From Phlebotomus papatasi (Eukaryota; Arthropoda; Insecta; Diptera; Psychodidae), in NCBI RefSeq assembly GCF_024763615.1, contig NC_077222.1, forward strand, positions 3,348,001 through 3,412,000: a DNA stretch of 64,000 bases, written 5' to 3'. Of this stretch, positions 11,205-23,413 are shown piece after piece (position 1 is the stretch's first letter; each line of letters starts with the position of its first letter). The position numbers were made by a program, and so were the translations under genes. Below the pieces are notes generated by a model, which was not told the DNA's origin, did no database searches, and was given only the letters and a program-made list of their open reading frames with translations.

Positions 11205-12343
11205 TATACTGCCTTGACGTTAATTTATAAGTAATTTTTACGTTAATGGTATATTTCTATGGTGTGATTCTTCCTTTAAGAAAACTTTTTTTTTTCAATT
11301 TGTTATCATAAAACTGACTTCATCTGAATGTGAATAATTTTAAAATAGAATACTTTTGATAGGAAAGGTCTAAATCTACAATTCACAAAGATTCTTCAGC
11401 CAATTGAGAATGATGACTTCCCACTAAATTATTCAGACGGTTATTCCTGTGAAAATTAAGCTTTATTTTTTGTTCAAGAGGAAAATTTCTCTGAATTTTT
11501 CAGAGCAATTTTTTTAACATGTAAATAGGGAGCTGAATTAAGTGATTTATTTGTTGAGCGAGACTTGATGTACATAATACAATATAAAAAAAAGTGTAAA
11601 AAAGGAGCGTACGTCAAGTAATTTAAGCAGAATGAGTGTGATTAACTCTTACCCCAAGAGTGCTTAAAAAAAGGTTTTCAGAAGGCGCAATGAAGGGTAA
11701 GGGTGAAGGAAAAATAAAATATAAACGAGGTGGTATAAAACAAAATATTTAGTACATTAGAGGTAGTAAAACGCAAACTTTTCTCTTTTTTCACCTCGCG
11801 CTCCTTTTGTTTCACCCTCTCTTTTTTTTTTGAGGTGGTATCAATGTGATAAAAGTTTCAAAGGGGATGAGGAGTTTTCGACCCATTGGAGGAGGGTAAA
11901 AAAAAGTTATATAAGTTGAATAAAAAAAAAAGAGAACGCGTTTAACTTTTCATCACGCAAACAAATTCTCCAACATTAATAATATTAAAATGCCCCAGAG
12001 GTGGATGGATTCAGGAGAGTGGCAAAGACTCAAAAGCTCAGGTCTTTTTTTGTTTCCTTTCTTCATTCTCTCCCGCCCAACAGCCCCTTGACTACCAAAG
12101 TAGCAATTTCTTACAAAATAAGAAATTTAACTTATAAGGAAAAGATAAGCTTAATATTTTAAAAATTGCCTCGAGAGACGGTGACGTTAGAAATTAATGG
12201 ACTGAATAATATAAATTCGTTGGAGCATTTCTAATTAATTTTAATCACTAAATACTTCTGTAGCAAAAATGTGTAGGTTTTTAAATTTTCTACAAAGAAC
12301 ATATGTATTTTCTCAATTTTAACTTACTTAAAACATTTCTTGT
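11205..12343. other. Gene-free stretch
   Basis: No gene is supported. The 11550-12080 part is richer in G runs and looks like unique intergenic DNA with poly-A/T tracts. ACCAAAGTAGCAA at 12096 resembles the terminus of the element at 15892. Confidence 0.4.
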
Positions 12344-12356
12344 AGTTTTTCCTATG
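12344..12356. repeat. Target-site duplication, left (13 bp)
   Basis: AGTTTTTCCTATG immediately precedes the left arm of the Penelope palindrome. It is repeated exactly and in the same orientation at 15861-15873, just beyond the right arm. Confidence 0.8.
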
Positions 12357-12411
12357 GCAGATTGTGAACGGAAAAATAGACCTTTCTTGACTTTTTCTCT
12401 TTAATTCTTCA

Positions 12412-12444
12412 CGACGTTTCGAGGATGGATGTCCTCTTCATCAG
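12412..12444 (-). ncRNA. Hammerhead-ribozyme-like core, left copy
   Basis: Read on the minus strand, the text is CTGATGA, then GAGGA, a six-base loop and TCCTC (helix II), then GAAAC. This matches the conserved hammerhead core CUGANGA-helix II-GAAA. Penelope-like elements are known to carry hammerhead motifs in their terminal repeats. I could not find a convincing helix III or an unambiguous cleavage triplet, so activity is unproven. Confidence 0.55.
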
Positions 12445-12642
12445 GTCTACAAAACATTTTAACAATTTTTAGAATTTGATAATTTTTACATTTCATCTTT
12501 TTCATTCTTACTTCGAATGTGGAGGAAAAATCACGTACAGGTGGGAAATTTTGCTGCTGCAATGCACTTGAACTTTTTTACAAATCTTCACTCTGTAGTT
12601 CACCATCCAATGGACTGACACCGAATGACTCATCCTCTGGGA

Positions 12643-14411
12643 TCAGCTCTCATCACAGCTCTGGAACTCATCATCTATTGTGGTGTTGGTGTGCTGTTGT
12701 CTCGTTTTAACTCGTTGCAAAAGAGAAGTGTAAATTGTGTTGATCCCTTCAGTGTCGCTTCTCTTGTTGACAGTATGCGATCGTTGTATATGGATGTGAA
12801 GCATCTCTAAGTATTCTAGTTTTTTGTTGTGTTCGCATCTGTCCACGATTTCGACCGAGTCAAACAAAAACTGGTGTTTCATTTTTCGTGCATGAGTCAC
12901 CAGGGCTGTAGCGTCACTCTTTTCCTCTTGGTTAGGATCGTATTGGGTGATGCTCCTCTTGTGTTGATTCATTCTGTCCTTCAGTCTCTGCATGGTTTTA
13001 CCTACATATACTCTTTCGCACTCACACGGGATGGAATATACCACTCCGCTTTCCAATAATGGGTCAATCTTTGTTTTCAAATTCGTGTATAATTCCGAAT
13101 TTGTATGGGCGCACTTGAATGCAATTTTTATGGTTTGTGTTTCGGCGCGCAATATTCTTTTTATCGTATCACTGAGTTTTGGAATGTATGTGATCGATTT
13201 ATAGATGACTTCTGTATTGGTGGGTGAGCTGTGGGATATGTTGTGAGTTGCTGATGCTGGTTGTCCAATGTGCTTGTTCCATAGGGCATTGATAAGTTTT
13301 GGCGGAAATCCATTGACTCTTAGTTTTGAGATGGCAATCTCTTTCATGTTTTCCCTGTTTGTTGTGGTGAGCTTTTCGATTCTCTTCATAAATCCAATTG
13401 CTGTGCCCACTTTTTGCCTCAGAGGATGTTGAGAATGAAAGTTAAGCATTCTGTCTGATGCAATTGGTTTTTTATACCACATTGTTGCAAGACTTGAGGG
13501 TTTTCTTACGACATAGGTGTCCAGATAAGGAAGTCCTCCTTCTTTTTCCAATTCAACCGTGAATTGCAGTTTGGGATGGTATCCATTGAAGTGTGAGAGA
13601 ATGTCCGTGACCTTGTCGTGCGGCACCAAACAGAAAATGTCGTCTACATATTTGGTCAGACAGACGATTCTTGCGGGAACTTTCTCGAGAATTTTGCCTA
13701 TTGTGTAATCCATGACAATATCTGCTATTATTGGTGACAGTGGTCCTCCCATCGGCATGCCATCGATCTGTGAGAAGTGCTGGTCACCGTATGTGAAGAA
13801 ACTTGTCTCCAGGCAAAATTTTAGGACTTCAAGAAACAGCCTTTTATCTATGGTTGTGGTGATTCTGTTTGCATCCCAATATTCTTCTATAATCCGTAAG
13901 GCTAAGTCGCGCGGTATATTAGGAAAAAGTGACACCACATCCAGACTGATCATGATGTATCCTTCTGGAACCTCGCATTTTGTTACCCTCTCCACGAACT
14001 CAAAGGAATCTTTTACGTTAAATCCACCTTCGTCAGCAATTGGCTTCAATAGTTGGTTGAGAAATTTGGACATTGCATATGTTGGCGATTTAATACACGA
14101 TACAATGGGCCTGAGTGGAGTATTCTCCTTGTGTATTTTTGGCAATCCATATATTCGCGGTGTTCTGGAGTTATGCGTTGTCAATTCTCTTTTTGTAATG
14201 AAGTCAATGTGACTACCTTCATAAAGTCTTTTTACTAAGGCGTTGTTCTTGCGTTCTGCAATCGCTAGTTGATTTGTTGTTGTCTTGTAGGTGGTTTCAT
14301 CTGAGACTATGCTTGCCATCTTTTGTTCGTACTCGTCCCTCCACATGACCACGGTTTTATTGCCTTTGTCAGACGGTACGATGATGATTTCATTGTGTGC
14401 TCGGATGAATC
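12643..14411 (-). pseudogene. Penelope-like reverse transcriptase/GIY-YIG endonuclease, left copy, 5'-truncated
   Basis: The frame stays open from the junction near 14411 to the stop at 12643, about 589 codons, and has no start of its own. N-terminal text IIIVPSDKGNKTVVM is the usual Penelope motif ahead of the fingers. Numbered from the Met codon at 14352, YGLPKIHK lies near residue 68. The palm motif SLDVVSLFPNIP is at 136-147, MPMGGPLSP at 199-207, and the catalytic YVDD box at 235-238. The C-terminal part has a GIY-YIG nuclease: GVVYSIPC at 436, VYVGKT at 448 and a downstream Arg/Glu. The retained part shows no internal stop. Reverse transcription and target cleavage are the family roles. 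This copy lacks its N-terminus and is joined tail-on to an inverted second copy, so it is unlikely to make a complete enzyme. Confidence 0.9.
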
Positions 14412-15570
14412 TTCACATACGGTGACCAGCACTTCTCACAGATCGATGGCATGCCGATGGGAGGACCACTGTCACCAATAATAGCAGATATTGTCATGGA
14501 TTACACAATAGGCAAAATTCTCGAGAAAGTTCCCGCAAGAATCGTCTGTCTGACCAAATATGTAGACGACATTTTCTGTTTGGTGCCGCACGACAAGGTC
14601 ACGGACATTCTCTCACACTTCAATGGATACCATCCCAAACTGCAATTCACGGTTGAATTGGAAAAAGAAGGAGGACTTCCTTATCTGGACACCTATGTCG
14701 TAAGAAAACCCTCAAGTCTTGCAACAATGTGGTATAAAAAAAAAACCAATTGCATCAGACAGAATGCTTAACTTTCATTCTCAACATCCTCTGAGGCAAA
14801 AAGTGGGCACAGCAATTGGATTTATGAAGAGAATCGAAAAGCTCACCACAACAAACAGGGAAAACATGAAAGAGATTGCCATCTCAAAACTAAGAGTCAA
14901 TGGATTTCCGCCAAAACTTATCAATGCCCTATGGAACAAGCACATTGGACAACCAGCATCAGCAACTCACAACATATCCCACAGCTCACCCACCAATACA
15001 GAAGTCATCTATAAATCGATCACATACATTCCAAAACTCAGTGATACGATAAAAAGAATATTGCGCGCCGAAACACAAACCATAAAAATTGCATTCAAGT
15101 GCGCCCATACAAATTCGGAATTATACACGAATTTGAAAACAAAGATTGACCCATTATTGGAAAGCGGAGTGGTATATTCCATCCCGTGTGAGTGCGAAAG
15201 AGTATATGTAGGTAAAACCATGCAGAGACTGAAGGACAGAATGAATCAACACAAGAGGAGCATCACCCAATACGATCCTAACCAAGAGGAAAAGAGTGAC
15301 GCTACAGCCCTGGTGACTCATGCACGAAAAATGAAACACCAGTTTTTGTTTGACTCGGTCGAAATCGTGGACAGATGCGAACACAACAAAAAACTAGAAT
15401 ACTTAGAGATGCTTCACATCCATATACAACGATCGCATACTGTCAACAAGAGAAGCGACACTGAAGGGATCAACACAATTTACACTTCTCTTTTGCAACG
15501 AGTTAAAACGAGACAACAGCACACCAACACCACAATAGATGATGAGTTCCAGAGCTGTGATGAGAGCTGA
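14410..15570 (+). pseudogene. Penelope-like reverse transcriptase/endonuclease, right copy, truncated and frameshifted
   Basis: The copy begins inside the palm, just before FTYGDQHFSQIDGMPMGG, and so lacks the fingers and the first catalytic aspartate. YVDD and the thumb follow. A run of 10 A at 14737-14746 replaces 6 A in the left copy and shifts the frame. Reading resumes in the other frame (KKPIASDRMLNF) through the complete GIY-YIG domain to the stop at 15570. Apart from this run the protein matches the left copy almost residue for residue. It cannot give a full-length product. Confidence 0.9.
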
Positions 15571-15768
15571 TCCCAGAGGATGAGTCATTCGGTGTCAGTC
15601 CATTGGATGGTGAACTACAGAGTGAAGATTTGTAAAAAAGTTCAAGTGCATTGCAGCAGCAAAATTTCCCACCTGTACGTGATTTTTCCTCCACATTCGA
15701 AGTAAGAATGAAAAAGATGAAATGTAAAAATTATCAAATTCTAAAAATTGTTAAAATGTTTTGTAGAC

Positions 15769-15801
15769 CTGATGAAGAGGACATCCATCCTCGAAACGTC
15801 G
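15769..15801 (+). ncRNA. Hammerhead-ribozyme-like core, right copy
   Basis: CTGATGA at 15769-15775, helix II GAGGA/TCCTC and GAAAC at 15793-15797 mirror the left copy. GTAGAC just upstream (15763-15768) can pair with GTCTAT at 15832-15837, as helix I would. The nucleotide at the expected cleavage position is not canonical in that fold, so the complete ribozyme remains to be shown. Confidence 0.55.
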
Positions 15802-15860
15802 TGAAGAATTAAAGAGAAAAAGTCAAGAAAGGTCTATTTTTCCGTTCACAATCTGCTACA

Positions 15861-15873
15861 AGTTTTTCCTATG
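15861..15873. repeat. Target-site duplication, right (13 bp)
   Basis: AGTTTTTCCTATG is identical to 12344-12356. Four bases (TACA) separate it from the end of the right arm. Confidence 0.8.
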
Positions 15874-15891
15874 CTTAACCACAATTTTCTA

Positions 15892-17631
15892 CCCAAGTAG
15901 CAACATAAAGTCAGCGTAACGTTATTTTAACGTCTGGTCGTACCCAGCGAGCACAGTTATCCGAAAAATCAACATTTTCAGCATATTTTTGCAAAATCGA
16001 TCAGCAAAAATATACTGACCAGTCAGCAGTTCTCGAACAAAAAGTGCTAATCAAATATATAAAAATGACACTGTCTCGCGAGTGTTGTTTTAAGATTAGC
16101 AGAATTCCGCTGAAAATACATGTTTTCAGCTGAATTGAAATCGGTTAGCATTTGGTGTTCGCTTTGTAGTAATAAATAAGTCATAATAAAGTCAGTTAAA
16201 GTCATAAAAAGAAGGGAGTTGTGTTCAAGTGAGTTTTTGTATATCAGTATTCCCTGCACCTTAACCGGGAGTCAGAAATCAGGCTGATTCACCAGACAAG
16301 GATATCATCTTTAACATGGATTGATTAGACTAACTAGGATAATCATGACAGATGTGGGCATCGAACAGATCACTGTCACACGAGTTCCGTGTGAACAACG
16401 GACCCAGGCAGAGGAACGAACTATCATGCGTTCTCTTCAGCCTGGCACTTGAGAAAACCATCCGTGACTTAGGCTCTCTCAATAAGAAGGATCACTCTCA
16501 ATAAGTCCAAGCAGAACCTATCCTATGCTAACAAAATCGATGTCATGAAACGCGATCCCAGAGCTGTTACGAGAGTCCTTCACAAGGGCTGAATAAGTGA
16601 CTCTCAGAGTGAACCCTGAGTGACGATCGGCAAAATTATGGCGATCTAGAGCTAAAAATCGACAGTGCGGTACAATTTGCTAAATCGGCTCGATTTTATC
16701 GAAGAATCGGCAGATTTAAATATCAGTTCGATCTAATGAAGTATAGCGTTTGTTTAAACTCATGTAACATCATTAATTTCATAGACATTCTTGTAAATTT
16801 TAATGTACGGTACTGTCAACATCTAGCCCCCGGCGAAGTGTTTTTTATTTATATGGAGCTGTTTGAAGCCAACTCACAAATTTATCAGAAACTCAGCAAG
16901 AACAAGACTGCATTTAGACAGATATATAGTATATTTATCCCTCTTTACAAGGCTCAGAGTCATGTACACAAGGCTTACCTCAATTTTGACATATATCGTG
17001 TAACGGCCACGAGTGCAGAAAAATTTCCATACGCATTTGTATGTGAAAGTAAGAAATTGGCTTCAAATTTGAAGGCCACTCGCCGGGGACTAGATCAACA
17101 CTAATCTTTCCGTGGAAATTCTGCAGAATTGTAAGACCGGCACGAGATCGGCACGAATTGTGCTCACAAAAATGTTCAGACCGGCACAATTTTTACAAAA
17201 GATCGGCAGATCGGCACTCGAATGAATCGTGAGCGGCACAGTTATCTACCCTTTAGTCCTTCATCCAGATTAAGCAAGCAATAACTCCGGTAATATCTAC
17301 GCAGAGCATCGGTCGAACAGGATTCCCAATGAGGAATTACAACAGTGAGGTTGTGAACTCAACCTAAGTCAATCATAAAAGCTAACAACGACATCTCAAC
17401 AGAAGTCTGCGCACGGCTGCTGAAAATCAACACCAGGGCCTATTTCAGTCTATCAAGAGTGTTTCGGTCCAGATCTTTAAGATCGAGATCTTTACCACGG
17501 GATATACGACAACATGATTGAATTGTAACAAATATATCTCGATACGATTAATAATAGCCAATGTCACAAATAAAGTCACAATTATCTAACGTATAATTAA
17601 AGTGAAAAATTGCCATAAATTGCTACTTGGG
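15892..17631. mobile_element. Probable DNA element with CCCAAGTAGCAA inverted ends
   Basis: CCCAAGTAGCAA at 15892-15903 is mirrored by TTGCTACTTGGG at 17620-17631. The same terminus word (TGCTACTTGGGT) occurs alone at 19434. The interior has a middle section of more balanced composition (16260-16720) and many GATCGGCA words (17130-17240). Open frames at 16047-16259 and 16736-17104 have no recognisable domain. No clear target duplication was seen. It is an unclassified element. Confidence 0.5.
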
Positions 17632-19195
17632 ACGTAGCTTTTGGTATCAAGAGAGAAAGCTTCTGAAAAATGCTCAAGAGGTTGGCTTTCATTCTGCCCT
17701 CCGGGATGATGGAATGGGTACTGGGATGGGTGGCAGAGAAAAGGAACACGAAATTTCCACATCGCAGAAAGATAAGAAAATTCCTTGGAGAGAAATGCTA
17801 ACATAATACATGTTCAATTGAGGAATGGGGCGTATTTCGCGGCTTCTAAATTCTATCAAATTATCGCAATTTCTTTTGTTAGTGCGGCCACTTGAGACAT
17901 GTGAGTGGGAGGGCTTTTGTGTTGGGTGGGAAGAATGCAGGGGAAAATGGGAAGAAAAGAAAAAGAGCTACACATTGCTGGATATTTTCACAGGAAACTA
18001 AAGTCGCCCTTTAAGCTTTCCCATGCGCTTTGTTCTGCATTTTATGCATGATTTATTTTTTAACCCCCTTATTGCCAATGCAATGGAGCAAAATGGAATG
18101 GGGTGAGAAAGTTGTGTCCACAATGCAATTTATGTGTCACAAAGCTTCGTTCAAATCGATTAATTTATATGTTTTACACCATGATTAATGTCTTGTTTGT
18201 TTTTCTCAGGAATTTCCGGCACTGCCAGAAGGCAACCACGACTCACTTCTGCCACCCCTTCCAGAATGAGGAACAGGGACAATGAATCTAGATGGATGAT
18301 CCTTTGGGGACTTGCTGAATCCTTATGGGATTTGCATGCTCTGAACCTCACATCTTCAGGGACAGATTTGAAGCAATTGCTCTGGTACATGAAAAGTTTT
18401 ACCTGCAATTCATGAGATATATGCACTAAAGCATTTTATCCAGGAACTCCAATTAAATTAAAAGATTATCTTCATGCTGTCAAATTTACTTTCAAAAGGC
18501 CTAAATAAAACGTTTAAGTACAAGACTAGTATGCCCACAATAAATTTTGTGCTAAAATAATGTTCAACTCATTTTGAGAATGTCCTGGAATAAAATCGCC
18601 AATTCAAGACAATTATGAGTCAGAATGACTATGAAATGACTATTACTGTCTAATACTCTCTATTCTCTTTATTCTGCTTTGAAGAATGGGGTAACTGGGA
18701 TAACCCATTTCGAAGAATTCTAGACAATCTTACCAGAAAGCCCATGGGGAAACCATACAATTCAGGGAACTCACGGATAACTCGGGGAACTCATCCATCG
18801 AGTACTTTATCGATTCATTACCGATTAAAACTGATGCATCCGGATTGAAAACTTCAAGACCTTTCCAAAAAATCTAAATTTAAGCAAATTCATTAATTAT
18901 GGTTCTCGAGGGTGAAAAAAGAGTGTGCGGAAAGGAAAAAATATCTGGAGATAATGTATCTGTATAGGGGTCACCAAAGACCGATATGTGATATCTTTTA
19001 CCGTTTAATTGTAAGAATAAACCGATGTGAAGTTGTAGGGAAGAAACAATCACTCAGGGAAACATATCAACTATCTCCAGAGCTTTCGGCTCGGTCTCCA
19101 AGCCTTCATTAGTGGTCACTGATGAAGACGTGGTGTTTCCCTGAATTATTCTTTTTCCCGATGACTTCCGGATTTTCCTATTGTTGATTTACCGT
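17632..19195. other. Gene-free stretch, partly unique sequence
   Basis: The 17640-18420 part is less repetitive and may be conserved intergenic or intronic DNA. Overlapping frames at 18160-18426 on both strands have no recognisable family. The 18900-19130 part resembles a dispersed repeat (GGGTCACCAAAGACCGATAT) also seen near 40060, 51795 and 58890. Confidence 0.4.
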
Positions 19196-19344
19196 TTAAC
19201 CCTTTAAGGACGAGAAGGTCAGAAATCGAGGGTCAGAAAAAAATATTTTTTCTAACTTTTCATAGCAAAGTACAGCTTTAGAAGGCCGTAGAAAAAAAAA
19301 TCATTTTTGGGTCACGGATGACCCTATCATCCTTAAAGGGTTAA
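19196..19344. mobile_element. Small TTAA-flanked MITE
   Basis: The ends TTAACCCTTTAAGGACGA and TCATCCTTAAAGGGTTAA are inverted repeats of about 18 bp with TTAA at both limits. Total length is 149 bp. It contains the hairpin GGGTCACGGATGACCC and has no coding capacity. Confidence 0.75.
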
Positions 19345-20725
19345 GCTTTAGATCGATGATGAATTCGAAAAAAAGCAGGTTGTGTATACTGCTCTCTCCT
19401 TGAATTCGAGCAGTATATTAACGCCATGGTGACTACATTCTGCTACTTGGGTATTTGAAGTATCTAAATATTTCCGTTTTTCCCAAACGGTGGACTCAAA
19501 AACGGATTATGATTCTCCAAGTGTCTCGATTAAAAGGCAAAAAATTTTCTATTTGCACAAAATCCGAAGTAATTTACACTAAATATTTGCGTCAGATTAT
19601 ACAAAATTTATGACATACCAAAGTAAGGACCTCGACAGACCTGAGGATTAGCCGAGAGACGGCTTAGCGTAATTTTATTAGAAATAATCGTGAAACTACA
19701 TCTCTATCATTTTCCACTAAGTCATCTCTTGGCTTAAGTCGTAAGTGTGTCTAGGGCATAAGAAGGCGGAAAGAGTTTCTAAGTGGTTTTTGAAAAGATT
19801 ACCAGGCTATTTTATTTGATTTTAACCACAACAAAGTGAAGACTGACACTGAAGACTTTGAAATACTTCGAAATTCGAATAGCAAAAATGTATTTTCATT
19901 GACTTTCGAAACTGATTTTTAAACATCTTTTCCCTTGGGGAAAGTACGACTGTAAAGCGGTCTTCAGACTAAAGGTTTAGCTCAGTTTTCGAAGGTCTCA
20001 AACTCCTAAATAGCAAAGAATTTTATTGATTTTTCAGAATCGGATAGATCATTTGCTCTTAATAACACTGTGCAACAATTTTAAACTATTTTTTTGTCCC
20101 TGGGTTCTCATGCTATTTCTTCTATTGCTAGGGTCAAATGATTTACGAAAATACTTATCATTTTGATTTTATTTTGTTTTTGCTCCTGGAATCTAGGCAA
20201 ATCTTTTTGCCGTTTTTTGATACTTGGGTGCCTATATCTCCGATTCTGCTGAACCGATTTATTTCTTAATATGAGAACATTTTTTCTCCCGTACATGCCC
20301 GATAATCCTTTGAACAGATGGAGTTCGTGGAACTGACACCAGGAGCGCTGTAGTCTCATATATTTAAGAAAATAGGGAAAAATCGAACTTTTTAGCAACT
20401 TTAATCAAAAATATCTCGAAAACCAAGACTGTCCCTAACAATCTGTTTTATGAGTTTGATAGAGAATTTTATTAGCTACATTTTTATCCATGTGCAATTT
20501 TTCTCTCAGATTGTTTTTTAACCTCGAAATTGAGATTCAAACGTAAAGTCGAGAGCTTAGCTAACTAGAGAAAACCTTTACAATTCCATTGGATAAATTT
20601 CTTTTATCTGATCCGTTAATGACAATTTTTAAGTTAAATATTCTCGAGATCAACCTGAGTGTATTTGGGCCCGTACACTTGATTTTTATCATACTTCTAT
20701 AATTCGCAAAAGAACAAATTATCTA
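19345..20725. other. Gene-free stretch
   Basis: A short hairpin-bearing repeat (ACTGCTCTCTCCTTGAATTC) lies at 19389-19420 and recurs near 40147. The rest shows no gene. The open frame at 20108-20398 has no recognisable domain. Confidence 0.4.
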
Positions 20726-21712
20726 GAGGAGAAAGTGGTCTGCCTTTGAATGTGGCAGCCTTTGAATATTGTATTTTTTTTCATTTTTCTTTAAATCATA
20801 AATTCTTTTCTAATAACTATTAGATAGCTATTCATAATCCTCACAAGTCATCAAAAAATGCGGACCCTAGCTCTTATTTTCTAGGTGCTAGGGCAAAAAA
20901 ACGAAACTGAGCTCTAAACTGTAATTTTGATGTTCCACAATTCATGTGTTTTTTCATAATCAAAATAATTTTTCGAACAAATCTTCTATTGTGAGTCATA
21001 GAAGGTTATTCTTGGATGGTATTTCTCCAAATACATTTTGATTCCGATGAGACAATTTTTGTGGGTGATAAAAGTTTGCAAATATTGCTCTGCGGCAGCC
21101 TTTGAATCTTAATGTTGTGTGCCTTTGAATCCTCTTTTTCCATACATTGTAACATCTGACAGCTTCCTGTCCGGGAGCAGAATAGAACTCCTACTTTGGT
21201 CTGACGAATGTCATACAAATACTTATAAAATGCTATATTGCTCCGGCCGAGATGTTTCAAACTGACAATTGTCAACTTCAATGGCGTTTTATTACAAATT
21301 TTCAAGTGAAAAACAGTGCTTCAGAAAAATGTAAAAAATGTTGTTCTATAAATGACTTTTGACTACAGTGGTGGTTTTATTGAGTGCATTAGGGTTCATG
21401 CTAATCAATGAATCCGTTTAATGTTACAGCCCTAATATTCTCAGTGAAAAATTAAGATTCAAAGGCTGCCCAAACACATTCAAAGGCAGACCATGCAGGC
21501 TGCCTTTGAATATATTGACATAACATTTTTAAGTTCCTCACCAGGAAAAACTGAGGACTTGCGAGTCCTGAATGGGGTAAGCATAGAAACTTAATGAACA
21601 AGAGATTTTTTTGGTGTAGTGCAAAGTAAAACTCATGTTGTAGTTTACTCTCAAAAAAAAATCTCAAATTTTGAACATCATTTTTCGTTCAAAGGCAGAC
21701 CACTTTCCCCTA
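20726..21712. mobile_element. TA-flanked element with iterated GCCTTTGAATG word, copy 2
   Basis: TA lies at 20724-20725 and 21713-21714. The ends GAGGAGAAAGTGGTCTGCCT and AGGCAGACCACTTTCCCC are inverted. It is the same family and orientation as 6903-7866, sharing CTCCGGCCG-type text and TGACAATTGTCAACTTCAAT inside. The iterated word has changed uniformly from GCCTTTAAATG to GCCTTTGAATG at most of its copies. Confidence 0.85.
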
Positions 21713-23413
21713 TGCTAAGACGACGGTGGACATTAAACTACAAATTTCTCGAATTCCAAATATTGAGCTTTCAATGTATTGTTTATGAGTTAACTATCTA
21801 ACTTGCTTTTCACGAAGACCAATTTAATCAAATTTCCTGTTAGAGGCAACTTATTCTTCGTTTATCTGAATTTTCAAAAGTTTTCCCATTCATTTCGGGG
21901 AAATACTAAAAATTAATAACTCGAAACTCGTGACAAATCTACAAACATCCTAAGAACATCTCAAGTTTCTTCCAAGGAAAAAGCTCCTATTTTGAAATGT
22001 GGCTTTAGGGGAAAATCTCTAAGAAAATAACATCGTCTCGGTGTGATACAATCATTGCTATAAGTAAATGGAAAGCGGAAAATTTCAATTGCAATTAAAA
22101 CAATAGAGTACAAAAGGCGAGTGCAAAGTTCAACTGTTGGCAATTGTTTAATAATTCCATTTCTCTCCAATTCAGCCAAAAGTCAGTGCATGGTGGAAGA
22201 TCATCAGAACATTTTCTGCACCAAAATGCTTAACAGGAAAAGTCGTCATTTCGCGCTTCCTGACTTTTCCCAGAGAGAAGAATGGCTTTTCCCTCGGTCC
22301 CCCCGAAAAAGCTGAATACGGAGGAATATGGGAAGGAGATTGTAGAACCATGATCCAATATCCAATTTATTGCATTGGCGGCAAGAGGACCCAAGATGAT
22401 CAATTCAATTTGCTTCAATTAAGCACAAAAAAAATCACTTAAAATTCCACTGAATTTCATGGGTCAGCGAAACAGAAAAGACAAGCAAACCCAAGAAGGG
22501 TGGGTTTGATTAAACGGCGCGATAGACGAATGGGGAAAAAAAAGAGAGAGAAACGCAAATCGAGGGGTTTCCAGCTCGGAAAATTCCTTCAGCACAATTT
22601 CCTTTAACATTTCCATCGATATCTACACCCTTAATTGAATTGAAATGATTTACGAGCTTGCGGAATTTCTGCTTTAAGAGCGATTTCCGCTACTAACTTT
22701 CCACGTATCCCAAGCTTTTCCACTATATTTTGTGCTTTTGCTATGGTTTAGTTTAGAGAAAGAGGTATGGGGTAAATGATTTACTCAATTAGAGAATGAT
22801 ACTTCTGCAACAGCGTGTGCAAAATGCTCTCCAAATTCAATTCTAATATCTTTCAATCTCTACCCGAGAAAGAAAATTCTAAGATTTCTTTTTCAAGTGC
22901 ATTTCCTATAAGAAAACACAACAATTGAAATTTTCTTTTAGTGGATAAAAAAAAATCAATGTTTGGATCCCTTCCAAATAATTTTTCCCTGCAATATTTA
23001 TGGTGTTAATCGTAGATATTCCCCTTAGTTTTGTAAGAAGAATCACTTACAAAAACAGTTAAATAAATATTGTGCATAATTGAGGGAAAAAAAATAATAA
23101 CTGGGGCATCGATTGGGGAAAAAAATTCACATTGAAAACACACTGAATATTTAACGATGAATTGGGTATCATTATTCTCTTCGTGAGCTTTTTCCGCGAA
23201 AAAGTTCAATTTTCGTATTCAACCGCAGGGAATTAAGTAAATATTATATCATGTTTTTCAACAAAAGGAAAACAAAGGATCGACGGGAACAGCGATTGGA
23301 AAAAGATGAGTAATTTTAATCCATTTAGAATTTAAACAAAAACCTACGCTAAATTGGCTTCACATATTCATAACTACGCGTAAGGTAAAATTTGGAATTC
23401 CGGTCAACGTGTA
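21713..23413. other. Gene-free stretch, mostly unique sequence
   Basis: The 22130-22800 part is of higher complexity, but neither strand gives an exon I can assign. I see nothing else. Confidence 0.4.

Larger units (their letters stand above)
12357..15856. mobile_element. Inverted pair of Penelope-like retroelement copies
   Basis: Two copies of one Penelope-like element lie with their 5' ends facing inward. The arms 12357-13797 and about 14410-15856 are nearly identical reverse complements. The remaining left-copy sequence (about 13798-14409) forms the spacer. The outer limits GCAG and CTGC are followed by a 13-bp direct repeat, so the pair appears to have inserted as one unit. Four extra bases in the right copy are the main difference seen. 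The near identity suggests a young insertion. Partial, inverted or tandem copies of this sort are well known for Penelope-like elements, whose priming produces variable target duplications. Confidence 0.9.

Noticed and set aside
12519..15694. Several open frames of 60-166 codons on the strand opposite the reverse transcriptase copies
   Set aside because: They are mirror shadows of the Penelope frames, occur identically in both arms, and contain no domain of their own.
16736..17104. 122-codon plus-strand frame
   Set aside because: It lies inside an unclassified inverted-end element and shows no recognisable domain or splice-supported extension.
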